Shown in pieces: positions 16,325-23,719 of a stretch of 64,000 bases of DNA. Numbering within the stretch: the stretch's first letter is position 1; each line of letters opens with the position of its first letter. The DNA comes from Chryseobacterium candidae. GTDB taxonomy: Bacteria; Bacteroidota; Bacteroidia; Flavobacteriales; Weeksellaceae. The translations under genes were made by a program, and so were the position numbers. The stretch lies in NCBI RefSeq assembly GCF_004916905.1, contig NZ_SDLV01000012.1, forward strand, positions 100,730-164,729, written 5' to 3'. The notes beneath the pieces are model-generated. The model did not search any database. It had not been told where the DNA came from and worked only from the letters and a program-made list of their open reading frames with translations.

Positions 16325-17383
16325 ATGTTTTGGCCGGATACAATCAGTAGAAAACTAGGTGTAGAATATCCTGTAATTCAGGCTCCAATGTTTGGAGTGA
16401 GCACGGTAAAGATGGCATTAGCAGCCACAAAAGCAGGCTGCCTCGGATCTTTGGCGCTGGCTGACCTTTCTGCAGACCAGTCTGTGGAATTAATCAGGGA
16501 AACAAGAAAACTGACTGATAAACCGTTTGCTGCCAATATATTTGTCCATCAAATTCCTGAAGTGACGGATGCTTTAAAAGAAAAGTATAGTAAAACCAAG
16601 CAATTTATTGAGCAGCTGGCCAAAGACAATGGTATTGAAGTACATCTTCCGGATTTTGAAGAAATCAGAGTCAACGGTTATCGTGAACAGGTGGATGCTA
16701 TCATTGAAGAAAATTGTAAAATATTAAGTTTTACTTTTGGAAATCTGGAGGATCAGAGTATTCAGAAATTAAAGGAAAATGGTGTTATCCTTATCGGAAC
16801 CTGTACTTCTGTGAAGGAAGCTTTATTTCTTGAAAAATCCGGTATTGATATCATCTGTGTTCAGGGAATAGAAGCTGGAGGACACAGAGGAAGTTTTGAA
16901 GCAGAAAATATTCCACAGATCGGAGGTTTATCTTTACTATCGCAGATCTTTGATCAGGTAAATGTTCCTTTAATCTATGCAGGAGGAATTTACGGAGCAA
17001 GAACATTAAAGGCTGTGAAAGACTTAGGTGCGCAAGGTTTTCAGGTTGGAAATCTTCTATTAACTTCTCAGGAAAGTGCTCTTTTGCCTTTTGAAAAAGA
17101 ACGATTGAAAAAAGTAACAGAAGACGAAATTGTTTTAACGAAGAGTTTCTCCGGAAGGTATGCCAGAGGAGTGAAAAATCAGTTTATAGAAACAGTTGAA
17201 AACTCAGAATATATTTTACCTTATCCTTATCAGAACAAACTTACGAATGCCCTGAGAAAAGCAGCTAAAGCTCTACAAAATCCTGAATTTGTAGGAATAT
17301 GGGTAGGGCAGTCTATCCACCAATACAGTGAACTTTCCACAGAAGAAATTCTGAAAAACCTGATCAAAGAATCTGAAAGATAA
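16325..17383 (+). CDS. Nitronate monooxygenase
   Basis: A 352-residue FMN-dependent TIM-barrel protein. Motifs are EYPVIQAPMFGVSTVKMA (N-terminal FMN site), KPFAANIFV, GIEAGGHRGSF (the nitronate monooxygenase signature with the catalytic-type His), PLIYAGGIYGARTLKA and GAQGFQVGNLLLTSQES. It oxidises toxic propionate-3-nitronate or related alkyl nitronates; some relatives are enoyl reductases (FabK), but the AGGHRG motif and missing FabK partner genes favour nitronate monooxygenase. It is a single gene that converges on mpl through a bidirectional terminator. Confidence 0.9.
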   Translation: MFWPDTISRKLGVEYPVIQAPMFGVSTVKMALAATKAGCLGSLALADLSADQSVELIRETRKLTDKPFAANIFVHQIPEVTDALKEKYSKTKQFIEQLAKDNGIEVHLPDFEEIRVNGYREQVDAIIEENCKILSFTFGNLEDQSIQKLKENGVILIGTCTSVKEALFLEKSGIDIICVQGIEAGGHRGSFEAENIPQIGGLSLLSQIFDQVNVPLIYAGGIYGARTLKAVKDLGAQGFQVGNLLLTSQESALLPFEKERLKKVTEDEIVLTKSFSGRYARGVKNQFIETVENSEYILPYPYQNKLTNALRKAAKALQNPEFVGIWVGQSIHQYSELSTEEILKNLIKESER

Positions 17384-17424
17384 ATTCTGACGTTTTTAAT
17401 GGGACGGAAATTACAAAACTTAGT

Positions 17425-17456
17425 AAAAAAGCTTCAGATATACTCTGAAGCTTTTT
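17425..17456. terminator. Bidirectional terminator
   Basis: AAAAAAGCTTCAGA (17425-17438) and TCTGAAGCTTTTT (17444-17456) form a stem with a 5-base loop and T-tracts on both strands. It lies between the converging nitronate monooxygenase and mpl genes. Confidence 0.85.
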
Positions 17457-17458
17457 AT

Positions 17459-18796
17459 TTATTTTGTTAAATCTAATCCGCCGAAATTCCCGGAACTCAT
17501 CATTAAATAAACACCATCCGTTTTATCTAATGTATTCCAGTAGGCATGAAGATCTTCAGCATTCGTGAAAACCCTTAGATTTTCATTCCTGAATTTTTCT
17601 TTGATAAACTCAGGAGAAATAGGATCCATTCTCTTGATCTTCAATGCATCTTCAGAGTAGAAAACAATGGCTTCTTCCAAACCATCCATGGCGTGGTCAT
17701 ATTGTTCAAGGAAAGCAGGATTTAAGCTGGAATAGGTATGAAGCTCCAGGAATCCGTATTTCTTATCATTTTTAAATTGCTCTGCAAAGGCTTTTACAGC
17801 TGCTTTCACTTTACTTGGTGCATGGGCAAAATCTTTGTAAAGAATTCCTTTGTCTTCTCTTTCTACTTTTTCAAGACGCTTGGATGCTCCTTTGAAACTC
17901 ATGATTGCCTCATAGAAATCTTCATCCATAATACCAAGCTGCTGGCAGATATGTCTTGCACCTTCAAGGTTCAGAAGATTGTGTGCTCCAAAAACAGAAA
18001 GAGGCACATCTCCCATTTCGGTTTTTAAATATACTTTACCATTGTTGATTTCGTATTCTGGTGTTTTATAAGGAATCTTTCTAAAATAGTTTTCTGCATT
18101 TTCCACTACTTTCACTACTTCCGGATCTTCTTCATTATACACAAGAACTCCGCCTGCCGTAATGCTTGCCACAAACTTTCTGAACTGCTCAATATAATCA
18201 TCAAATGTTTTGAATACATTGATATGATCCCATGCAATACCGCTCATTAAAGCGATATTGGGTTGATACAATAAAAATTTCGAACGAAGATCAATAGGAG
18301 AAGAAAGATATTCATCACCTTCCAACACCATAAAATCATTATCCTGAGTCAGTTTTACCATACAGTCGAAACCTTCAAGCTGTGCGCCTACCATGAAATC
18401 CACATCTTTCTGATGGAAATTCAGAACATGGAGAATCATTGAAGTAATGGTTGTTTTACCATGTGATCCTGCAATGACAACTCTTGTCTTATTTTTAGAC
18501 TGTTCGTAGAGGAATTCAGGATAAGAATATATTTTCAGGCCCAGTTCTTTTGCTCTTGCCAGCTCAGGATTATCCTGATGTGCATGCATCCCAAGGATGA
18601 CAGCATCAATATCCGGAGTGATCTTTTCCGGGAACCAGCCCATTTCCTCGGGCAGAATTCCTTTCTTTTCCAATCGGGACTTTGAAGGCTCAAAAATAGC
18701 GTCATCAGAACCTGTCACCTGATATCCTTTGTCTTTTAATGCGATGGCGAGATTATGCATGGCGCTTCCGCCAATGGCAATGAAGTGGGTTTTCAA
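17459..18796 (-). CDS. mpl: UDP-N-acetylmuramate:tripeptide ligase (murein recycling)
   Basis: A 445-residue Mur-ligase-fold enzyme. The N-terminal Rossmann motif is HFIAIGGSAMHNLAIALKDK, the ATP site is VVIAGSHGKTTITSM (about residue 110), and AWDHINVFKTFDDYIEQF and KDFAHAPSKVKAAVKAF complete the central and C-terminal domains. GGSAMHNLA instead of the GIGGIGMS of MurC, and DFAHAP, indicate Mpl, which reattaches recovered L-Ala-gamma-D-Glu-meso-DAP to UDP-MurNAc. It lies in a four-gene minus-strand run with a lipoprotein, an acyltransferase and a Nudix hydrolase. Confidence 0.92.
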   Translation of the reverse strand: MKTHFIAIGGSAMHNLAIALKDKGYQVTGSDDAIFEPSKSRLEKKGILPEEMGWFPEKITPDIDAVILGMHAHQDNPELARAKELGLKIYSYPEFLYEQSKNKTRVVIAGSHGKTTITSMILHVLNFHQKDVDFMVGAQLEGFDCMVKLTQDNDFMVLEGDEYLSSPIDLRSKFLLYQPNIALMSGIAWDHINVFKTFDDYIEQFRKFVASITAGGVLVYNEEDPEVVKVVENAENYFRKIPYKTPEYEINNGKVYLKTEMGDVPLSVFGAHNLLNLEGARHICQQLGIMDEDFYEAIMSFKGASKRLEKVEREDKGILYKDFAHAPSKVKAAVKAFAEQFKNDKKYGFLELHTYSSLNPAFLEQYDHAMDGLEEAIVFYSEDALKIKRMDPISPEFIKEKFRNENLRVFTNAEDLHAYWNTLDKTDGVYLMMSSGNFGGLDLTK

Positions 18797-18802
18797 TTGT
18801 AT

Positions 18803-19240
18803 TTACTGTTTTTTAACATTAGTATTAATGATTTGCTGGAAAGCTTCAACAATATTGTTCCAGTTGGTCTGGTAATTCGGAATAATCATACTCGCATCCG
18901 ATTTACTGCCTTCATTAGGACCTTTCTTTACATTGATGGACGTTGAAATATTGTCGTACAATTTTTTACGGTCTTCCTGTATTCTTCTGAAATTATTCTG
19001 AGAAAGAACCTGATCCAGTTTCTTTAAATCTTCATCGGAAATTTTAAAATCCTGCTTATATTTCTTTCCCTGTCCTTCAAAAGAGTAGTGTACATTATTG
19101 CCCTTTATAAGCAGATTTTCATATGCCGGAGCAAAGCCTCCGCTTTTCGAATAGCTGATATCGAAATCCGAATATACTTTTTGGCTGTTGCATGAAACTA
19201 ATACTATGACTGCGAATAATATTCCAAGTATTTTTTTCAT
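18803..19240 (-). CDS. Small lipoprotein of unknown function
   Basis: A 145-residue protein with a lipoprotein signal peptide (MKKILGILFAVIVLVSCNSQ, acylated Cys near residue 17). The mature part is probably beta-rich followed by helices (for example DFKISDEDLKKLDQVLSQN). I recognise no family. It lies 6 bp upstream of mpl and 16 bp downstream of the acyltransferase, so it is co-transcribed with envelope genes, which suits a periplasmic or outer-membrane location. Confidence 0.75.
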   Translation of the reverse strand: MKKILGILFAVIVLVSCNSQKVYSDFDISYSKSGGFAPAYENLLIKGNNVHYSFEGQGKKYKQDFKISDEDLKKLDQVLSQNNFRRIQEDRKKLYDNISTSINVKKGPNEGSKSDASMIIPNYQTNWNNIVEAFQQIINTNVKKQ

Positions 19241-19256
19241 AATTTTTCTATTTACT

Positions 19257-20060
19257 TTAATTATTTGAGTCCTTTTCTAATTTTTTAGCTTTAAGTTCTT
19301 CATCATAACTGTGTAATAGATTGAAATCTTCTGTCTGCTCAATGGCTGTCATAATTTTCAATAAAATTTCCGGTGCTTTTTCATTATCATAATCAATATC
19401 CAAAGGAGCTTTGAATTCCATCGTAGGTTTTACACCGGTTACCTTTACGCGGAGTCCTTTTTTATCAAAAGCTCTTCTGAATCCGTTTATTTTGATTGGA
19501 ATTACAATAGGACGCTGGTTTTTCACCAATTTGGCAGTTCCTCTTCGTCCCTGTGCAAAAGCTGATGTAGTTCCTTGAGGGAAAGTAGCTACCCAGCCAT
19601 TGTCCAATGCTTTCATAATATTATCTACCTCACTCATGTCAACCATTCTGTTGACATTTTTCCCTTCAGCTCTCCAGGTTCTTTTTACTGTTACAGCCCC
19701 TGCAATTTTGAAAATTTTAGGAAGAATACCTTTGTTCATAGTTTCCTCAGCTGCTACATAATAAAAATCAATCTTTGGGTTCAGTAGGTAGATCGGGTTT
19801 TTTATCGTATTTAAATATCCGTTGTTTACAGCACAGAAGGCATGGTACATTGCAGCCACATCTGCAAAATAGGTCTGATGGTTGGATACAAAAAGTACGT
19901 TAGAGTCCGGAAGATCCACAAGGTGTTCTGTGCCGGTTATTTTTAACTTATTAAAGCCGTTGAATCTTCTGTATGATACAACTCCTAATATAAAAATAAT
20001 AAACCTTTTCAAAAAATAAGGTGTTCCGAATGCATCGGTGAAAATATTTTTCTTCGCCAT
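19257..20060 (-). CDS. Lysophospholipid (1-acylglycerol-3-phosphate) acyltransferase
   Basis: A 267-residue PlsC-family enzyme. The catalytic NHxxxxD motif is in VSNHQTYFADVAAMYHAF, and FPQGTTSAFAQGRRG is the motif III equivalent (FPEGTxS). An N-terminal hydrophobic segment (IIFILGVVSYRRF) anchors it to the membrane. It would acylate lysophosphatidate or another lysolipid. The Glu of the usual FPEGT is Gln here (FPQGT), which is seen in some Bacteroidota members. It is in an operon with the Nudix, lipoprotein and mpl genes. Confidence 0.85.
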   Translation of the reverse strand: MAKKNIFTDAFGTPYFLKRFIIFILGVVSYRRFNGFNKLKITGTEHLVDLPDSNVLFVSNHQTYFADVAAMYHAFCAVNNGYLNTIKNPIYLLNPKIDFYYVAAEETMNKGILPKIFKIAGAVTVKRTWRAEGKNVNRMVDMSEVDNIMKALDNGWVATFPQGTTSAFAQGRRGTAKLVKNQRPIVIPIKINGFRRAFDKKGLRVKVTGVKPTMEFKAPLDIDYDNEKAPEILLKIMTAIEQTEDFNLLHSYDEELKAKKLEKDSNN

Positions 20061-20087
20061 CTCTCAATTAAACACGGTAGTGCAAAG

Positions 20088-20717
20088 TTACATTTTTTTC
20101 AGCAACTGACTGAATTCACTTAATATCATCGCTGTAGCACCCCAAATGATGTATCCGTTGAAATTAATAACCGGAACTTCATGTCCGCCTGTACTTGGCA
20201 GAGCCATAATTTCCGGGGTGTCTGACAGGTTTAAAAAGGAAGTGATGGGAAATTCAATGGTTTCTACAGCTTCCGTCTGCTGAAGAACAAAGGCCGGATT
20301 TTTTTTAGTATAAGAGATATAGGGATATACATAAAAATTGCTCGGCGGAATATAGATAGGTGACATTTCTCTGATGATCCTTACATAATGTTTATCTATT
20401 CCGATTTCTTCAGAGGTTTCCCGAACGGCTGTTTCAGCAAAATCTCTGTCCATTTCCTCACGCTTTCCTCCAGGCAGGGATATCTGCCCGCTATGCCTGT
20501 CGTGTTCATTAATCGTTCTTTGAATCAATGGAAAATACCATTCGTTGTCCTTCAGATATAAAACAATATTAACAGCTGCAAATTTGGGATTCTTTGACAA
20601 TACTTCATCATAAGTAAAAACGGGACGGTAGGGAGGTGAGAATACTCCATGGGCGTGTTCACCGGGAAGTTCCACGCTTTTTATTTGTCTCAATAAATCT
20701 TTTCCAAAATTTTCCAT
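20088..20717 (-). CDS. Nudix hydrolase, CoA pyrophosphatase type
   Basis: A 209-residue protein with an intact Nudix box: PGGKREEMDRDFAETAVRET then SEEIG (about residues 95-120), matching GX5EX7REUXEEXGU. Upstream, HSGQISLP is the NudL/YeaB signature for hydrolases that cleave CoA to 3',5'-ADP and 4'-phosphopantetheine. It is first in the minus-strand operon leading to mpl, and its 5' side faces the curli promoter region. Confidence 0.88.
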   Translation of the reverse strand: MENFGKDLLRQIKSVELPGEHAHGVFSPPYRPVFTYDEVLSKNPKFAAVNIVLYLKDNEWYFPLIQRTINEHDRHSGQISLPGGKREEMDRDFAETAVRETSEEIGIDKHYVRIIREMSPIYIPPSNFYVYPYISYTKKNPAFVLQQTEAVETIEFPITSFLNLSDTPEIMALPSTGGHEVPVINFNGYIIWGATAMILSEFSQLLKKM

Positions 20718-21051
20718 AGCTCAAATTTAGCAATATATCTTGAAGAAATAAGTGCCTTAACATTAATTAACCTATGAGAAACACTGTAGTGTAGCCGAAA
20801 ATTTTTGCCTCTTAATCCCAATGCGATATCATTGATGATAAAATACAAAGAATTGCAATTTTTAATCTTTAATTTTTAATTCAAAATTGATTTTAGGTTG
20901 ATAAAATAAATTTGAATGCAGTTTGTAAAAAAAGGCTTAAAACCCTGGGCTGTGATGTTTTGAACAGATAAAAGGTCGGGTTTACTTAGAAAAGATCATA
21001 ATACAAGAGAATTTAATATTCACTGTTATTGGATTTTACTGTAAACCAATA

Positions 21052-21077
21052 TTTTGTAACGATGTTTTTTTGTAACG
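21052..21077 (+). promoter_or_regulatory. Direct repeat upstream of the curli operon
   Basis: TTTTGTAACG occurs at 21052-21061 and again at 21068-21077, spaced 16 bp. The repeats lie about 85-110 bp upstream of the presumed -7 element. They could be sites for an activator such as the LuxR-type regulator at the end of the locus; this is inference. Confidence 0.4.
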
Positions 21078-21159
21078 GTAAATAATGACATGAGCAACTG
21101 GAAACCGTGATTTTCAAAATTTACACCTTGATGGTGGTTTTTCATTTTGATGGGCAAGC

Positions 21160-21167
21160 TAACTTTG
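21160..21167 (+). promoter_or_regulatory. -7 promoter element of the curli operon
   Basis: TAACTTTG matches TAnnTTTG, 32 bp before the csgA ATG. No convincing TTG -33 box is present at the expected spacing, which fits a promoter dependent on an activator. Confidence 0.5.
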
Positions 21168-21198
21168 CCTTACTATTAACCAATTAATTTTTACTAAG

Positions 21199-22017
21199 AT
21201 GAAAAACTTACTTACAGGTGTACTTACACTATTTGCAATGAGTTTCGGATTCGCACAATTCAATATTGATGTGACTACCCAGACAGGAAACTTAAATGTT
21301 GCTACAGTAGACCAAACTGGTCTTTTGAACATGAATTCTCTTACACAAACAGGGAATCGTAATACCGCAGATATCGACCAGATAGGAATTTTAAATGTCA
21401 ATAATGCACAAAGTATCGGAAACAGAAACTCTATAGATGTAGACCAGGTGGGTATTGGGAACTCAAATGAAGTGATGCAGACGGGAAACAGAAACTCTGC
21501 TTCAACATGGCAGTTAGGAGTACTTAACTCTACAGAACAAACTCAGACCGGAAGAAGAAATGATGCTTCTTCAGTACAGATTGGATTAGGGAACTCAGTT
21601 TTTCAATATCAGGATGGGAGAAGAAATGATGCTTCTGCTATTCAGGTAGGTATTGGTAATGCCGCTTATCAGGTTCAGCTGGGAAGAAGAAATGATGCTG
21701 GCGCTCTTCAGCTAGGTGATAATAACGTTCTTGTTCAGTATCAGGATGGTAATGATAACAGTGCTACTCACGTACAAGTTGGTACAGGTAATATTGCTGC
21801 CTCAGTTCAGGTAGGGGATGATAACAGTTCTTCAGGATTTCAGGTAGGTAATGCCAACCAGCTTTATCAGTTCCAGATAGGAGATTCAAACTCAGCTATT
21901 GATCTTCAGATGGGTAATGGTAACTTTACCTGGGTAGCTCAGAGTGGTGTTAGCCAGGTTCATGTAGGAACTCAGATGGGTAATGGAAACTCAATGATTG
22001 TGAACCAGTCGAATTAA
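21199..22017 (+). CDS. csgA: Major curlin subunit (CsgA-like amyloid protein)
   Basis: A 272-residue secreted protein. After a signal peptide (MKNLLTGVLTLFAMSFGFAQ) almost the whole chain consists of about 22-residue curlin repeats with the pattern Q-x-G-x-x-N-x-A-x-x-x-Q-x-G, for example QTGNRNTADIDQIG and GRRNDASAIQVGIGN. Each repeat would form one strand-turn-strand rung of a cross-beta solenoid with Gln and Asn ladders. It is about twice the length of E. coli CsgA (151 residues), so the fibre subunit has roughly ten or more repeats rather than five. A hairpin after the gene and its first position suggest it is the most abundant product. Confidence 0.93.
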   Translation: MKNLLTGVLTLFAMSFGFAQFNIDVTTQTGNLNVATVDQTGLLNMNSLTQTGNRNTADIDQIGILNVNNAQSIGNRNSIDVDQVGIGNSNEVMQTGNRNSASTWQLGVLNSTEQTQTGRRNDASSVQIGLGNSVFQYQDGRRNDASAIQVGIGNAAYQVQLGRRNDAGALQLGDNNVLVQYQDGNDNSATHVQVGTGNIAASVQVGDDNSSSGFQVGNANQLYQFQIGDSNSAIDLQMGNGNFTWVAQSGVSQVHVGTQMGNGNSMIVNQSN

Positions 22018-22052
22018 GTCCTATAACAAAATACTGTAAATCTTAGAAATTG

Positions 22053-22083
22053 TAAAGGAGAAACTACAGTGTTTCTCCTTTTT
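22053..22083 (+). terminator. Hairpin between csgA and csgB
   Basis: AAAGGAGAAAC (22053-22063) pairs with GTTTCTCCTTT (22071-22081) and is followed by T residues. The operon continues downstream, so this is probably a partial terminator or an mRNA-stabilising stem that raises CsgA over the other subunits. Confidence 0.65.
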
Positions 22084-22132
22084 ACCTTCAGTTTGACAGA
22101 TTTGTTATTCATGAAACTTTAATAAACAAGCT

Positions 22133-22531
22133 ATGTTTAACTTAAGATGGAGTGTTTTGGCTCTTTTTACATTCTTGCCACTACATGCACAGGAAATAGA
22201 CTGGGATAAGATAAACAGTAATACAATCTTTAATCTTATAGCCATGCAGCAGAAAGATCAGAGTTCTTATGGATACGGTATTATTCAGATGGGAGACTAT
22301 AATAATGCCGAACTTTCCGTTAACGCCCGAACGAATATTGTAGTAAAACAGCTTGGAGATTTTAATACCCTATATTTTATCAATTCATTCACAGATAAAG
22401 AAGCAAAAGCTGCCATTACTGCACAGGGAAATAATAATATTATTGATGTTACAGGAAGCAACAGTATTTCGGATGGAATTCAGATTAATGTAAAAGGAGA
22501 TAATAAAACAGTTTTCATGAGAAACTATTAA
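22133..22531 (+). CDS. csgB: Minor curlin subunit / nucleator (CsgB-like)
   Basis: A 132-residue secreted protein (signal MFNLRWSVLALFTFLPLHAQ) with a few degenerate curlin-like repeats: IQMGDYNNAELSV, KQLGDFNTLYFI and ITAQGNNNIIDVTG. By analogy with E. coli it would nucleate CsgA at the cell surface. It lies after csgA and 7 bp before csgE. The repeats are weaker than those of CsgA, so the csgB label rests on repeats plus context. Confidence 0.75.
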   Translation: MFNLRWSVLALFTFLPLHAQEIDWDKINSNTIFNLIAMQQKDQSSYGYGIIQMGDYNNAELSVNARTNIVVKQLGDFNTLYFINSFTDKEAKAAITAQGNNNIIDVTGSNSISDGIQINVKGDNKTVFMRNY

Positions 22532-22538
22532 AACACAA

Positions 22539-23273
22539 ATGATGAAAATTTTATATTCCCTCAGCCTGGGTACATTTTTTACCTTCCTGTCTGTATGGGT
22601 TTATGGGCAGGAAGATAAAAAAGTAAACGCCAGGATAGAGAGCAGTCTCCTTGAAAACCAGGTCAGGTTGAAAGCTGTAGTAATCAATAACACCGCTGTT
22701 TATAAAGAACTGAATTACCTTTTGGTTTCTATTAAAAAAGGGAATGGCGGAAATCTCTCCAATAATCAGCAGAATGGTAAATTTTCTGTCAACCCCAATG
22801 AAGTAAAGGTATTATCGGAAATCAATGTGAATCTCGAATCAAAAGATGCTCTTAAAGCTTTCCTTTACATCAGGGATGAAGAAACCCAGAAGCTGATTGC
22901 CAAAGACAGTCTGGAAATGAACAGTGATCTTTTTAAGAAAAAAACAGCTAAGATAGAAGAAGATGCTGCTTACGAACTCAGAGGGCTTACTATAGATGAT
23001 ACAAAAACCAAAGTAGGAAAAGACTTTTATGATATGTTTTACATGCAGTACAGTCAGCTTCCCGATAAAAGCAGCAGCGTAATTACTATTTCAGAACTTC
23101 CTCTCCGTGGAACAAGTGGTCAGATTAATATTCAGATGGAAGATAAAATTATTTACAGTTTTATGACCAATCCGGCAGAGGAATATTTAAAAGAACAGCT
23201 AGGTTATAGCTTAAAATACATCAAAGAATTTAATGCCAAAAAAAATCTTATAAAAAATGAATTTATCTATTAA
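22539..23273 (+). CDS. csgE: CsgE curli assembly factor with extra N-terminal CsgH-like domain
   Basis: At 244 residues it is nearly twice the length of E. coli CsgE (129). Residues about 143-244 are CsgE: LTIDDTKTKVGKDFYDMFYM, SSSVITISELP and IIYSFMTNPAEEYLKEQLGY. CsgE caps the CsgG channel and brings curlins to it. Residues about 28-128 form an additional beta-rich domain with YLLVSIKKGNGGNLSNNQQN then GKFSVNP, VLSEINVNL and AFLYIRDEETQKLIAKD. This pattern resembles CsgH, the periplasmic inhibitor of curli polymerisation in alphaproteobacteria. The CsgE assignment is firm; the CsgH likeness is from memory and needs a profile search. A signal peptide (MMKILYSLSLGTFFTFLSVW) directs it to the periplasm. 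Confidence 0.88.
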   Translation: MMKILYSLSLGTFFTFLSVWVYGQEDKKVNARIESSLLENQVRLKAVVINNTAVYKELNYLLVSIKKGNGGNLSNNQQNGKFSVNPNEVKVLSEINVNLESKDALKAFLYIRDEETQKLIAKDSLEMNSDLFKKKTAKIEEDAAYELRGLTIDDTKTKVGKDFYDMFYMQYSQLPDKSSSVITISELPLRGTSGQINIQMEDKIIYSFMTNPAEEYLKEQLGYSLKYIKEFNAKKNLIKNEFIY

Positions 23274-23275
23274 AA

Positions 23276-23695
23276 ATGTCCGCCATGAAAACCTTTATCA
23301 TTATTTTGATATGTATTGCGGGTGTTTTCTACGGAAAAGCTCAGCAGCTCGTCTATAAGCCGGTAAATCCTGCTTTCGGAGGAGATACATTTAATTACCA
23401 GTGGCTTTTAAGCTCTGCTAATGCACAGAACCCGTTTGATGAAAAAAATGATTACAGCAATTTGCTGGATCGTGTGAATTCCCTTGATAGTTTTACCCAG
23501 AGTCTTAACAGACAAATTCTCAGTGAGCTTTCAAGAAAACTGTTTGATGAACAGTTTGGTGATGGAAACATAAAACCCGGAAATTACCTTTTCGGATCCC
23601 TTTATCTGCAAATTACCAATACTAATCAGGGACTTTTAATCAATATTTTGGATACCAGCAATGGCGATCAGTCCGAGATCGTAATTCCGAAATAG
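23276..23695 (+). CDS. csgF: CsgF curli anchoring factor
   Basis: A 139-residue secreted protein. A second Met four codons in (23285) starts a more typical signal peptide (MKTFIIILICIAGVFYGKAQ) and may be the real start. After cleavage the chain begins QQLVYKPVNPAFGGDTFNYQ, matching the CsgF N-terminus that inserts into the CsgG pore, followed by WLLSSANAQNPF and SFTQSLNRQILSELSRKL. CsgF forms a second constriction in the channel and attaches CsgB outside. It is 2 bp after csgE. Confidence 0.92.
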   Translation: MSAMKTFIIILICIAGVFYGKAQQLVYKPVNPAFGGDTFNYQWLLSSANAQNPFDEKNDYSNLLDRVNSLDSFTQSLNRQILSELSRKLFDEQFGDGNIKPGNYLFGSLYLQITNTNQGLLINILDTSNGDQSEIVIPK

Positions 23696-23719
23696 GAAAT
23701 CACTAAAAATAAACTTACC

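Larger units (their letters stand above)
20718..21198. other. Intergenic region between the Nudix gene and the curli operon
   Basis: A 481-bp gap with no open frame. It holds the curli promoter elements described separately and an AT-rich phrase (TTTTTAATCTTTAATTTTTA, about 20858-20877). I see no small RNA or riboswitch that I can name. Confidence 0.5.

Noticed and set aside
16325..17383. FabK enoyl-ACP reductase as an alternative to nitronate monooxygenase
   Set aside because: The EAGGHRG motif and lack of fatty-acid synthesis neighbours favour nitronate monooxygenase.
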